Assembly: GCF_000025565.1 (NCBI RefSeq)
Contig: NC_014121.1
Location: 3,906,001 to 3,970,000, forward strand
Direction: 5' to 3'
Origin: Enterobacter cloacae subsp. cloacae ATCC 13047
GTDB lineage: Bacteria; Pseudomonadota; Gammaproteobacteria; Enterobacterales; Enterobacteriaceae
DNA: 64,000 bases
Of this stretch, positions 8,589-16,642 are shown one piece after another. A program made the position numbers and the translations under genes. Position 1 is the stretch's first letter. Each line of letters begins with the position of its first letter. The notes below the pieces were generated by a model that was given only the letters and a program-made list of their open reading frames with translations, did not search any database and was not told where the DNA came from.

Positions 8589-10261
8589 TCCTCGATCTGA
8601 TCGAACGGTTTGGCCGGCGGCAGGTTGTCTGCCTGCGGGTCAGCCATGTCCACATCCGGCGGTATGGGCTTGGCCGGTGGCTCCGACGTCTTGAGGTGCT
8701 GGCGGCGATCAGCGTCGCGCCGCGCCTTGCGCGTGGCCTTCTGGGCGGTGGTCACGATCTCGCGCATCTGCCCGATCATGCGGAACAGCGCCGACTCGTC
8801 CACCTGCTCGCGCCCGAGCTGACGCAATTTGGCCAGCGCCTGGCGTTGTTCCCAGAGGGTGACGGCCGGATGGGACAAGGTGCGGTAGTGGATCTCCAGA
8901 TAGTGCTGACCTTCCGGTTCCAGTACCCAGATGCGGCTGATGTCGCGCGGATCGCGCCGGATCAGGAAGGCGGGCAAGCGCTCGCGCCGGGCAATCCACG
9001 GCTTGAGGGCGTCGGCGTAGTAGTGGATGTGGTCGATGACAAAGCCGGTGCGGGTCAGGGTGCGGCGGATCACCGGCAGGAAATCGACCAAAAACGCGGT
9101 GGGGCGGGTAACGACGGCCGGGACGCCAACGCGCTCCACGGCCTCGGCCCAGCGCGCGGCCGGCGGCTGGAGCAGGCCGTTGTGCACGGAGCCGTGATAG
9201 GTGCCTACCGCCAACGCGAGCCAGCGCTCCAGCTCGCGCAGCGTCAGGGTGGCCATCTTCTCGGAATCGTACTCGCCGCGCTGGCCGGGATTGGAGAAGG
9301 TCGTCCCCGGTAATTCGTCGTGGATCATCTGCATCGCCGTGCCGATGATCCGTTCCACGATGCCGCCGTAGTGCGGCTGGCCTGGTGGGCGATAGTCCAG
9401 CCGGATGCCATGCTGTTCGCAGCCACGGCGCAGCGCTTCGCTTTTGAACTCGGCCGCGTTGTCCAGATAGAGCAGCCTGGGCTTGCCGCTCATCGGCCAG
9501 TCCATTTCCACATTCAGCCCTTCCAGCCAGGGCCGCTTGTCGCAGGCGGCATGCGCGAGGCATAGGCCGACCGAGACGGCGGACGGCGCTTCCAGCGTGA
9601 CCACCATGCCGAGTACGCAGCGCGTGAACACGTCGATGGCGAGGGTCAAATATGGGCGGCCAATCGGTTGCCGGTCGCGCTCGTCGACCACGATCAGGTC
9701 GATGACGGTGTGGTCGATCTGCACCTGTTCCAGCGGCATGGTGACTTCGGGCGGAATGCCACCCGCGCCTTGCAAGGGACGGGCAGCGTCCTGCCCGCCC
9801 CGGCTGCGGGCTATTTTCGCCGGATGTAGTCCGGCAATCCGCTGGGCCACGGTGTTGCGCGCCGGCACCGGCAGCTTCTGGGTTTTGCACGCCTGCGCGA
9901 CTTCGCGGTGGAACGCCGCCAGGCTGCGTTTCTGCTTGGTCAGGAAGCGCTTTTGCAGCAGCTCGCGGATGATGCGCTCGACCGGTTCCGGCAAGCGCCC
10001 CTTGCCTTTGCCGCCGCCGGATCGGCCGGGCGTCAGGTCTGTTACCAGGCCAGTACCCTGCCGGGCGCGACGGATCAGGACATATACCTGTCGCCGGGAC
10101 AGGCCCAGCGCTTGGGCTGCCTCATCGGCGGCTTCATGCCCGACCACCTCAAGCGCTGCCAGTGGCCCGATGATTTCCGTCCGGTGCCGGGCTTGCGCCC
10201 ATGCCTCGTCGGGCAGGGTGGCCACGCCTTGCGCGGCAATCGGTGGAGTGTCTGATGTCAT
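8582..10261 (-). CDS. tniA: DDE transposase TniA
   Basis: Catalytic transposase of the Tn402/Tn5053 family, 559 residues. The retroviral-integrase-type core has Asp183 (QIDHTVID), Asp267 (LYLDNAAEF) and Glu303 (GIVERIIG), a D-D(35)-E spacing. N-terminal helix-turn-helix segments (LSRRQVYVLIRRAR near 55-68) bind the repeats at the transposon ends. The start MTSDTPPIAAQG gives the family length; an in-frame ATG 93 bp upstream would begin inside the terminal-repeat region and is not used here. First gene of the tni operon, reading inwards from the right end. Confidence 0.97.
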   Translation of the reverse strand: MTSDTPPIAAQGVATLPDEAWAQARHRTEIIGPLAALEVVGHEAADEAAQALGLSRRQVYVLIRRARQGTGLVTDLTPGRSGGGKGKGRLPEPVERIIRELLQKRFLTKQKRSLAAFHREVAQACKTQKLPVPARNTVAQRIAGLHPAKIARSRGGQDAARPLQGAGGIPPEVTMPLEQVQIDHTVIDLIVVDERDRQPIGRPYLTLAIDVFTRCVLGMVVTLEAPSAVSVGLCLAHAACDKRPWLEGLNVEMDWPMSGKPRLLYLDNAAEFKSEALRRGCEQHGIRLDYRPPGQPHYGGIVERIIGTAMQMIHDELPGTTFSNPGQRGEYDSEKMATLTLRELERWLALAVGTYHGSVHNGLLQPPAARWAEAVERVGVPAVVTRPTAFLVDFLPVIRRTLTRTGFVIDHIHYYADALKPWIARRERLPAFLIRRDPRDISRIWVLEPEGQHYLEIHYRTLSHPAVTLWEQRQALAKLRQLGREQVDESALFRMIGQMREIVTTAQKATRKARRDADRRQHLKTSEPPAKPIPPDVDMADPQADNLPPAKPFDQIEEW

Positions 10262-10310
10262 GCCCAAACCTCGCTTTGGTGCACACGAGTATTGAGCATA
10301 GTCGAGATTG

Positions 10311-10330
10311 GTGCAGACGACTCCTGATAT
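10311..10330 (-). repeat. Second TniA-binding-type repeat at the right end
   Basis: Read on the minus strand as ATATCAGGAGTCGTCTGCAC it repeats the core of the right terminal repeat in the same orientation. A third, inverted copy (TGTCAGGAGCCGTATGCAC on the plus strand) lies at 10336-10354. Multiple such repeats are typical of Tn402/Tn5053 ends. Confidence 0.7.
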
Positions 10331-10379
10331 TGGGCTGTCAGGAGCCGTATGCACACCAGGCGTTACATCCAGTCAGATG

Positions 10380-10404
10380 GTGCGGTCGTCTTCTGAAAAC
10401 GACA
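10380..10404 (-). repeat. Tn5053 right terminal inverted repeat (IRt)
   Basis: On the minus strand it begins TGTCGTTTTCAGAAGACGAC and ends CGCAC. It pairs with 631-655 and is followed directly by the target duplication. Confidence 0.95.
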
Positions 10405-10409
10405 AATGC
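10405..10409. repeat. Right copy of 5-bp target duplication (AATGC)
   Basis: Identical to 626-630; the two copies flank the whole 9774-bp insertion. Confidence 0.9.
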
Positions 10410-10413
10410 GCCT

Positions 10414-10440
10414 AGCTCATTTTTACAGCTTAAATGAGCT
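10414..10440. promoter_or_regulatory. 9-bp inverted repeat upstream of arsR; candidate res subsite or operator
   Basis: AGCTCATTT and AAATGAGCT are perfect arms around a 9-bp centre. Before the transposon inserted, this palindrome lay about 90 bp upstream of the serine recombinase at the left edge and 37 bp upstream of arsR. It could therefore be part of that recombinase's res site or an ars operator. The sequence alone does not decide. Confidence 0.4.
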
Positions 10441-10476
10441 ATTGAGCACACTCCATATTTCGACTATTATTGAAAC

Positions 10477-10809
10477 ATGGAAACGATAAATGCTGTAGCC
10501 GCCCTGGCGGCCATCGCTCAAGAATCGCGCCTCGCGGTGTTCCGGCTTCTCGTCCAGGCCGGCCCCGCCGGCATGGCCGCCGGAAAAATCAGCGAAGCGG
10601 CCGGCATCCCGCCGTCTTCGCTATCCTTCCACCTGAAAGAGCTGGCACACGCCGGCATGGTCACGTCGCGGCAAGAAGGCCGATTTGTGATCTACGAGGC
10701 GAACTTTTCGACGGCCACTAACCTGGTGGCCTTTCTCACGGAAAACTGCTGCGGCGGCCAGGTGTGCAACCTGTCTTGCACCACGGAAGCCGGGAAGGTG
10801 TTGGCATGA
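10477..10809 (+). CDS. arsR: Arsenic-responsive repressor ArsR
   Basis: SmtB/ArsR-family winged-helix repressor of 110 residues that releases the ars operator on binding As(III). The DNA-recognition helix region is [25 protein letters not shown] (about 38-62). The candidate metal ligands are clustered at the C-terminus ([13 protein letters not shown]) rather than in the recognition helix, the arrangement of the C-terminal-cysteine ArsR subtype. First gene of arsR-arsH-arsC-acr3; its stop overlaps the arsH start (ATGA). Confidence 0.93.
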   Translation: METINAVAALAAIAQESRLAVFRLLVQAGPAGMAAGKISEAAGIPPSSLSFHLKELAHAGMVTSRQEGRFVIYEANFSTATNLVAFLTENCCGGQVCNLSCTTEAGKVLA

Positions 10810-11573
10810 GACTTCGCCATCTTTCCGACCCCGATTCTTTGCCCGCTTTGGACAAATCCTTTGCCATCGAGCGCCCGGCGCTCGGGCTGGCACCCGACGC
10901 CCCGCCGGTGCGTATCCTGCTGCTGTATGGCTCGCTGCGCGCCCGCTCGTTCTCACGGCTGGCCGTCGAGGAAGCGGCCCGGCTGCTGCAATTCTTTGGC
11001 GCAGAAACACGCATCTTCGACCCGTCCGATTTGCCGTTGCCCGATCAAGTGCAAAGCGACGATCACCCGGCCGTCAAGGAGCTGCGCGCCCTGTCCGAGT
11101 GGTCAGAGGGACAAGTCTGGTGCAGCCCGGAACGCCACGGTCAGATTACCAGTGTCATGAAGGCGCAGATTGACCATCTGCCGCTTGAAATGGCCGGCAT
11201 CCGGCCGACCCAAGGCCGCACCCTGGCCGTGATGCAGGTATCCGGCGGCTCGCAGAGCTTCAACGCCGTGAACACCTTGCGTCTGCTCGGCCGCTGGATG
11301 CGAATGTTCACCATTCCGAACCAGTCGAGTATCGCCAAAGCGTTCCAAGAGTTCGACGCGGCGGGCCGCATGAAGCCCTCGCCGTACTACGACCGAATAG
11401 CCGATGTGATGGAAGAACTGGTGCGCTTCACGGCGCTGGTACGGCCGCACCGTGAAGCACTGACAGACCGCTATTCCGAACGGAAAGCGGCCGGCCACGT
11501 CATCGACGAGGCCACCGATCTTTCATCCATCGCCATTGCTCCCCAGCCACTACCAGAAAGCGAAACATCATGA
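10806..11573 (+). CDS. arsH: Organoarsenical oxidase ArsH
   Basis: NADPH-dependent flavoprotein of 255 residues that oxidises trivalent methylarsenicals to less toxic pentavalent forms (family function). The flavodoxin-like FMN site [20 protein letters not shown] is near residues 37-56, and [20 protein letters not shown] is the conserved central segment. The start overlapping the arsR stop was preferred to an in-frame ATG 42 bp upstream inside arsR. It overlaps arsC by 4 bp. Confidence 0.95.
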   Translation: MRLRHLSDPDSLPALDKSFAIERPALGLAPDAPPVRILLLYGSLRARSFSRLAVEEAARLLQFFGAETRIFDPSDLPLPDQVQSDDHPAVKELRALSEWSEGQVWCSPERHGQITSVMKAQIDHLPLEMAGIRPTQGRTLAVMQVSGGSQSFNAVNTLRLLGRWMRMFTIPNQSSIAKAFQEFDAAGRMKPSPYYDRIADVMEELVRFTALVRPHREALTDRYSERKAAGHVIDEATDLSSIAIAPQPLPESETS

Positions 11574-12076
11574 CCGAAAGAATCTATAACGTCCTCATCC
11601 TCTGCACCGGCAATTCGGCGCGCAGCATCATGGCCGAAGCTCTCATCAACACGATGGGGCAAGGGCGCTTCCGCGCCTACAGCGCCGGCAGTCACCCAAC
11701 CGGCAAGGTCAATCCCTTCGCCGTCGAAAAGGTGGAGTCGGTGAATTACCCGACCGAGAATCTGCGCAGCAAGAGCTGGGACGAGTACGCCACGCCCGAC
11801 GCACCGAAGATGGACTTCATCATCACCGTCTGCGACAACGCCGCCGGCGAAATGTGTCCGGTGTGGCCTGGTCAGCCGATCTCGGCGCATTGGGGATTTG
11901 AAGACCCGGCCGCCGTCGAAGGCACTGACGCCGAGAAGCGCCGGGCCTTCGAACAAACCTTCCGGCACATGATGAACCGCGTCCGCCTGTTCGTGAATCT
12001 GCCTCTCAAAATGCTTGACCAGACGGCCATCAAGCGCGAGCTGGCGAACATCGGCAAGACCGAGCAGGAAGCATGA
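11570..12076 (+). CDS. arsC: Arsenate reductase ArsC (low-molecular-weight phosphatase type)
   Basis: Reduces arsenate to arsenite for export; 168 residues. The phosphatase-like loop LCTGNSARS has the nucleophilic Cys12 and Arg18. Further cysteines ([15 protein letters not shown] near 84-98) are in the place of the redox pair of thioredoxin-coupled enzymes. Conserved [12 protein letters not shown] follows. Starts within the last codons of arsH and overlaps acr3, so the whole operon is translationally coupled. Confidence 0.94.
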   Translation: MTERIYNVLILCTGNSARSIMAEALINTMGQGRFRAYSAGSHPTGKVNPFAVEKVESVNYPTENLRSKSWDEYATPDAPKMDFIITVCDNAAGEMCPVWPGQPISAHWGFEDPAAVEGTDAEKRRAFEQTFRHMMNRVRLFVNLPLKMLDQTAIKRELANIGKTEQEA

Positions 12077-13140
12077 GCGCCGGCGCACAGGCCATCGCCG
12101 CGAAGCCGCGCCAGGCCCCGATGAGCGGCTTCGAGCGTTACCTGACGCTGTGGGTGGCCCTGTGCATCGTCGCCGGTGTTGCGCTCGGCCAGGGCCTTCC
12201 TGACGTGTTCCAGGCCATAGGCCGCATGGAAGTGGCCCAGGTCAATTTGCCGGTGGGCCTGCTGATTTGGGTAATGATCGTCCCGATGCTGGTCAAGATC
12301 GACTTCGGGGCGCTGCACCAGGTCAAAGAGCATTGGCGCGGCATCGGCGTCACGCTGTTCGTGAATTGGGCCGTCAAGCCATTCTCGATGGCCCTGCTGG
12401 GGTGGCTGTTCATCCGACAAGTGTTCGCTCCGTTCCTGCCGGCCGATCAACTGGACAGCTACATCGCGGGCTTGATCTTGCTGGCCGCCGCGCCCTGCAC
12501 GGCAATGGTGTTCGTGTGGAGCCGCCTTACCAACGGCGACCCGCTTTTCACGCTCTCGCAAGTGGCTCTGAACGACGCCATCATGATCGTGGCCTTCGCG
12601 CCCATCGTCGGCCTGCTGCTGGGCATGTCCTCGATCTCGGTGCCTTGGGACACGCTGCTGATTTCGGTCGTGCTCTACATCATCGTGCCGGTGATCCTGG
12701 CGCAGCTCTTGCGGCGGCATCTGCTCAAGCAAGGACAGGCCGCCTTTGAACGGGCCATGCAGAAGATCGGGCCGTGGTCGATGGCCGCGCTGCTGCTGAC
12801 GTTGGTTCTACTGTTCGCCTTCCAGGGCGAGGCCATCATCCGGCAGCCGTTAGTGATCGCCATGCTAGCCGTGCCGATCTTGATTCAAGTGTTCTTCAAT
12901 TCCGGGTTAGCCTACTGGCTGAACAAGCGGGCGGGGGAAAAGCACTCTGTCGCCTGTCCTTCGGCCCTGATCGGTGCCAGCAACTTCTTCGAGCTGGCCG
13001 TGGCGGCCGCCATCAGCTTGTTCGGTCTGCACTCCGGCGCTGCATTGGCAACCGTGGTCGGCGTCCTGGTCGAAGTGCCGGTGATGCTGCTGGTCGTGCG
13101 CGTGGTGAATCGCTCGAAGAGCTGGTACGAACGAGGTTGA
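12073..13140 (+). CDS. acr3: Arsenite efflux pump Acr3
   Basis: Inner-membrane arsenite exporter of the ACR3/BART family, 355 residues, not the ArsB type. About ten membrane helices are visible. The conserved cysteine needed for transport is in AAPCTAMVFVWSRLT (near residue 138), with the typical CPSALIGASNFFELAVA motif near 295-311. It removes arsenite produced by ArsC. Last clearly functional gene of the ars operon. Confidence 0.95.
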   Translation: MSAGAQAIAAKPRQAPMSGFERYLTLWVALCIVAGVALGQGLPDVFQAIGRMEVAQVNLPVGLLIWVMIVPMLVKIDFGALHQVKEHWRGIGVTLFVNWAVKPFSMALLGWLFIRQVFAPFLPADQLDSYIAGLILLAAAPCTAMVFVWSRLTNGDPLFTLSQVALNDAIMIVAFAPIVGLLLGMSSISVPWDTLLISVVLYIIVPVILAQLLRRHLLKQGQAAFERAMQKIGPWSMAALLLTLVLLFAFQGEAIIRQPLVIAMLAVPILIQVFFNSGLAYWLNKRAGEKHSVACPSALIGASNFFELAVAAAISLFGLHSGAALATVVGVLVEVPVMLLVVRVVNRSKSWYERG

Positions 13141-13165
13141 ACATGAGTAGGAAAAAACTGAGGAA

Positions 13166-13258
13166 ATGATTGCAGATTGCCGCGCCGGCCGCTTCCTGGC
13201 GCATTCGATCACTGACCTGGAACACCTAGTATCCATGCTTGCTGAGGTCGCCCGATGA
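13166..13258 (+). CDS. Possible 30-residue peptide, unknown
   Basis: A short frame after acr3 (MIADCRAGRFLAHSITDLEH and on) with a purine-rich stretch upstream (TGAGGAAATG). Its stop overlaps the next start (ATGA), which suggests coupling. I recognise no family. It may be a remnant of a larger gene, or the upstream member of a small two-gene unit with the antitoxin-like gene. Confidence 0.3.
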   Translation: MIADCRAGRFLAHSITDLEHLVSMLAEVAR

Positions 13259-13458
13259 CAGACCCAAAGAACCTAGAGAACAGGCTGCATGAGAAGGCCG
13301 ACCCGGCCCGCGCCGTTTCCACTGGTCGGGTGCGCTACACACTGGCCGAACTACTGGCCGACGCGGAAGCATCCGGGGCTTACCCGCTGCCGCCGGAGGA
13401 ACGCGAATGGATGGATGCGCCGTCTGTGGGTCGGGAATGGCCAAACAGTGAAGATTGA
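13255..13458 (+). CDS. Small protein with a MazE/AbrB-antitoxin-like C-terminal half
   Basis: A 67-residue protein. Residues 25-62 (RVRYTLAELLADAEASGA, then EEREWMDAPSVGREW) resemble the toxin-binding tail of MazE/ChpS/PemI antitoxins, which often reads RYTLxELL ... VGxEW. The AbrB DNA-binding half expected before it is missing; residues 1-24 are unlike it. No toxin gene follows: the next gene is convergent, beyond a terminator-like hairpin. It is either a trimmed antitoxin that could neutralise a toxin in trans, or a remnant. The likeness is by eye only. Confidence 0.5.
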   Translation: MTDPKNLENRLHEKADPARAVSTGRVRYTLAELLADAEASGAYPLPPEEREWMDAPSVGREWPNSED

Positions 13459-13460
13459 AA

Positions 13461-13489
13461 AAGGCGGCCAGTTCGAGTGGCCGCCCTTT
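13461..13489. terminator. Hairpin terminator between convergent operons
   Basis: AAGGCGGCCA and TGGCCGCC(C)TT form a GC-rich stem with the 7-base loop GTTCGAG. An A-run on the left and CTTTC on the right allow it to act in both directions, ending the ars unit and the leftward trb unit. Confidence 0.75.
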
Positions 13490-13494
13490 CGTCA

Positions 13495-13719
13495 TTAGCT
13501 GCACGCTTGGCGCAAGGCGTTCATTGCTTCTTGAAAATCAGCCTGTGTCGCCCGGCCCGTTTCAGCTTGGTAGTACACCACCATAAAAGCATTAGCGACG
13601 GCTTCGGCCAATGGCCCAAGGCTCCGCGCTTCCGCTTGGTTGATGTACTCCAAAGAAGAAAGAATAGCCGCTGCTTGATGCACTGCTTGCCCTGGTTCGA
13701 TAATATGTTGTGTTGTCAT
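13495..13719 (-). CDS. Small hypothetical protein, end of the trb unit
   Basis: A 74-residue acidic, mostly helical soluble protein starting MTTQHIIEPGQAVHQAAAIL and ending ALRQACS. No signal peptide or membrane segment, and I recognise no family. It is the last gene of the leftward run trbJ - lipoprotein - trbL - 82-residue gene, 63 bp after its neighbour and just before the hairpin terminator. Preceded by GAGAGGTGAAT as a plausible ribosome binding site. Confidence 0.6.
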   Translation of the reverse strand: MTTQHIIEPGQAVHQAAAILSSLEYINQAEARSLGPLAEAVANAFMVVYYQAETGRATQADFQEAMNALRQACS

Positions 13720-13782
13720 AATTCACCTCTCCAGTAGGTGTTGATTGAAAGTGCCGGGCTGGTTGTGGCCAGCCCGGTGCGC

Positions 13783-14031
13783 CTACAGGTACAGCCCCGC
13801 CGCCTCCGCGAATGCTGACCGCTCATTCCTGCCGCCATTAACCTCAATACTTATCGGCTTAGTTTCGCTCTCTCTCATAGGGTCTGGCCGTGATACAAAA
13901 GCGGCTGTTTCTGTCTCTGCATCGACCTCGGTCGATTGATCACCCAGCGGCGAAATAAATACCTGGCTGACTTCTTCCCTTGGCGCTTCATCCAGGGCCG
14001 CCAATGCGGCCATGTATGTTGATGTCGTCAT
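13783..14031 (-). CDS. Small hypothetical protein downstream of trbL
   Basis: An 82-residue soluble acidic protein (MTTSTYMAALAALDEAPREE start) that I do not recognise. It has no membrane segment or cysteine. It begins 4 bp after the trbL stop, so it is almost certainly co-translated with trbL and part of the same transfer cassette. The middle is rich in Glu, Asp and Thr (STEVDAETETAAFV) and may be disordered. Confidence 0.6.
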   Translation of the reverse strand: MTTSTYMAALAALDEAPREEVSQVFISPLGDQSTEVDAETETAAFVSRPDPMRESETKPISIEVNGGRNERSAFAEAAGLYL

Positions 14032-14035
14032 CGTG

Positions 14036-15463
14036 CTAACTCCTGACTTCGTTACTATCTGGGCCAGAATCGGCGCCCAAGCTATTGCCCTCGAACTGGC
14101 CAGATTGGCTTGCTTCTTTCGGCTCCATGCTTTCGCGTATCGAAGCAGCCAGTTTTCCGCCTGTGGTTTCGCTCACTCGCTCCTGGAATCCCTGCTTCAC
14201 TTGAGAGCCGACACCCTTGGCTAACTCGGAGGCCGTGCCTGTGGCCAGCTTCGCGGCCTTGGCAAAGCCGCCACCGCTTGAGCTACTGCCGCTGTCACCA
14301 AAGCCAGCCGCTTGGGCGAATGGGCTACTGCCAGCAGTACCCGCTTCACCACCACCGTTTCCGCCACTGCTGACAACTGACCCCATGCTGGACATGTCAC
14401 CGCCGGTTTCCATACTCGCTGATGCTTTCTGAAAAGCCGCTTGGAGTGCACTTGCACCTCCGGCTGCACCGGCTGCGGCACCCATAACCGCTTTACCTGC
14501 CAGGGCAGCGCCGCCAGTTGCCATACTGGCCGCCGTCACCGCCGCCCCAACTGCCGCACCCGCACCGAAGTTTCCAATTCCACCGGCTGCGCCAATACCA
14601 CCACCAGACACAAGACCAGAAATCATCGGCGGAACTTTGTTGACCAAGAAAAGCAAGATGACCGATATAACCAACATCACGGCCAGTTCCTGGGATGCCA
14701 TGTTCTCGCTGATTTGCGTGTAGTAGTGATTGATGAACTCTTTGCCAATCGCAACCAGAAGCACCATTGCCATAAGCTGTGCGGCCAGGCCCAGCACGGT
14801 CTTGTAGTAATTGATCGCCATGTCGGAAGTCCAACGACTTCCACCAAAGCCAAGGAAGAACACACCGGCATACAACAGAATCCAGGCTGATGCGAGCAAC
14901 AGCAACAGGTTGACCGCAATCAACGCCAGGACAAACAAAACAGCCAGGGCCATTAGCTCCATGACCAGAGCAGTTGCCATCTGCCGCCATCCCAGCTCCG
15001 AGGTGGCCTGTACTGTGCGGTTGTATAACTCGAAACCAAGATCAAGGATGCTGGAGGGCCCAAGATTGCTATTGGAAAGTCCCCCCGCCTGCGCGCCCAG
15101 AGTTTGCAATGACTGAACAATCGTACCGGCGATATTCATGCCCTGGTTCGCATTCGTCAGCAACCACCAGAAAAAGCCGGTGAAGATCGTGAAGCGAACG
15201 AACTCCGCGAAGAACTCGCCAATGTCGGCCTTGCGCAAAGCCATCATGCCGAATGTCCAGACCATCGAAATCACAACCAGCGTCCAGAACAAACGCGATG
15301 CAGCGGACTCAATAGCTGGCCCCCATGTTGCGGCAGCATCATGAAAACGCTTGAGCACATCATTCATAACACCGCTGCTACTTAGCTCCTGCGCCATTGC
15401 AGGTTCAGCCAGCACCATTGTGGCGACCATCATCAAGCCACCTAGAGCAATTTTCTTTCTCAT
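14036..15463 (-). CDS. trbL: Conjugative transfer protein TrbL / VirB6-like
   Basis: Polytopic inner-membrane component of a type IV secretion mating pore, 475 residues. A signal-like N-terminus (MRKKIALGGLMMVATMVLA) is followed by several membrane helices up to about residue 285. The C-terminal third is a Gly/Ala/Ser-rich low-complexity tail, as in TrbL. The start MRKKIAL was chosen over a longer frame because that one would run into the lipoprotein gene. It follows the lipoprotein gene by 10 bp. No TrbB/TrbE ATPase or TrbF/G/I is present, so it cannot form a pore alone. Confidence 0.88.
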   Translation of the reverse strand: MRKKIALGGLMMVATMVLAEPAMAQELSSSGVMNDVLKRFHDAAATWGPAIESAASRLFWTLVVISMVWTFGMMALRKADIGEFFAEFVRFTIFTGFFWWLLTNANQGMNIAGTIVQSLQTLGAQAGGLSNSNLGPSSILDLGFELYNRTVQATSELGWRQMATALVMELMALAVLFVLALIAVNLLLLLASAWILLYAGVFFLGFGGSRWTSDMAINYYKTVLGLAAQLMAMVLLVAIGKEFINHYYTQISENMASQELAVMLVISVILLFLVNKVPPMISGLVSGGGIGAAGGIGNFGAGAAVGAAVTAASMATGGAALAGKAVMGAAAGAAGGASALQAAFQKASASMETGGDMSSMGSVVSSGGNGGGEAGTAGSSPFAQAAGFGDSGSSSSGGGFAKAAKLATGTASELAKGVGSQVKQGFQERVSETTGGKLAASIRESMEPKEASQSGQFEGNSLGADSGPDSNEVRS

Positions 15464-15473
15464 GGCGACCACC

Positions 15474-15710
15474 TCAATAATCATCTTTAGGGCTGGGCTT
15501 GAACTCCCACTGACGCATCTGCTTGGCCTTCTGGAATGCTCTGCATTCCTCGGTAAAGGCCTCTCGGTTCGCTTCGCTGCGCATTTCATTCAGTGCTGCC
15601 TGGAACGCATCGGGGGCACACGTCGCCGCATTTGGTTCGGGCATCCTTTCCTGTTCACATCCAGCCAACAACAGCAACGTAGCCGCGGTAGTAAAAAAGA
15701 TTTTTTTCAT
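15474..15710 (-). CDS. Small lipoprotein, TrbK/EexN-like (probable entry exclusion)
   Basis: A 78-residue lipoprotein with signal sequence and lipobox LLLLAGC (acyl Cys18). Its place between trbJ and trbL is that of trbK, the entry-exclusion lipoprotein of RP4. The mature part has one further Cys pair (TCAPDAF, ECRAF). The last 14 residues, QMRQWEFKPSPKDDY without its first residue, closely match the tail of TrbJ upstream. Exclusion function is inferred from position and architecture. Confidence 0.7.
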   Translation of the reverse strand: MKKIFFTTAATLLLLAGCEQERMPEPNAATCAPDAFQAALNEMRSEANREAFTEECRAFQKAKQMRQWEFKPSPKDDY

Positions 15711-15722
15711 CTCACCGCCTCC

Positions 15723-16502
15723 CTAGTAGTTGTCTGCCGGACTCGGGCGAAACGTCCAGGTACGCATTTGCTCGGCCCTGGCATCACCTCGCGCCTCGGC
15801 ATCGAGTTCTGCTGCAATCCGGGCTGCCTCCGCGTTGTGTTGGGCGGTCAACATGGTGCGAATCTGCAAGAGCTGATTGGCCTGCTGGCTGGCGAGCTGG
15901 TTGGCGTAGCCGATGGCCTGTAGCTGGCCAGTTGCACCCTGGGCCGCGCCTTGCAGCCGCTCCAGGGTACGGGCGTCATCCTTCAAAGCCTTTTGCTGGT
16001 CGGCAACGGTCTGGAACAGGGCATCGTTGGCCTTCTTTTGCGACTCTGACGCCAGGCGGCGGTTCTCTTCCATCGCTGCCTTTTCGGCCGGCGTGCATCC
16101 GCCGCTGCCGTTGAAGCATGGCGAGCTGCGGTAATAGGCCACGTCCTGAAACTTGGCCAGGTAACGATCCAGGCTGCCTAGCTGGTTCTCGTAATAGGCC
16201 AGCGTGTTTTGCGCGGCAATCAGCCGGTTGATCGTAGTCTGCGCCTGATCCCAGATATACGCGGCTGGGGCCATCGTGTTCTGGAGCTGATTTTCGTACT
16301 GCTGCAACTGGGTCTGGTACTGCTCAATCTGCTTGAGCGTCTGCGCCACCGACTCGATGGCCGTCATGATGTTCTGGGCCAGGTTGCCGCCGTCGATGAC
16401 GGGGATACCAGCTTGCACAGGGGCGGTGGTAGTGGTGATAAAGCCGGTTGCGAGTGCAACGGCTAGAGCGGTTTTTTTAGCCGCTAAAATTTTGGACTTC
16501 AT
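15723..16502 (-). CDS. trbJ: Conjugative transfer protein TrbJ / VirB5-like
   Basis: Periplasmic or pilus-tip-type component of a type IV secretion system, 259 residues. A signal peptide ends TAPVQA at residue 31. The mature protein is helical and Gln-rich, with coiled-coil character (QTLKQIEQYQTQLQQYENQL near 53-72), as expected for TrbJ. The start MKSKILAAKK was chosen because it begins the signal peptide; a longer frame adds 24 charged residues. First gene of the transfer cassette, 12 bp before the lipoprotein gene. The C-terminus QMRTWTFRPSPADNY resembles that of the lipoprotein. Confidence 0.88.
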   Translation of the reverse strand: MKSKILAAKKTALAVALATGFITTTTAPVQAGIPVIDGGNLAQNIMTAIESVAQTLKQIEQYQTQLQQYENQLQNTMAPAAYIWDQAQTTINRLIAAQNTLAYYENQLGSLDRYLAKFQDVAYYRSSPCFNGSGGCTPAEKAAMEENRRLASESQKKANDALFQTVADQQKALKDDARTLERLQGAAQGATGQLQAIGYANQLASQQANQLLQIRTMLTAQHNAEAARIAAELDAEARGDARAEQMRTWTFRPSPADNY

Positions 16503-16642
16503 GGTCGTACTCCGTCGATGAAAAGAAGGCATTGCCTTGACCAAGCGTTGTGCTTGTTCTCGGCAACGTTTCATCGAAGAGCTACGCCACTAGCTGATCG
16601 GTATTGCCCTTGGCGCTGAGGCCCGGACTTACAAACGTAAAA

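Noticed and set aside
8709..10295. Alternative long frames on both strands across tniA
   Set aside because: GC-rich DNA leaves several frames open; only the tniA frame has the D-D(35)-E core and family length.
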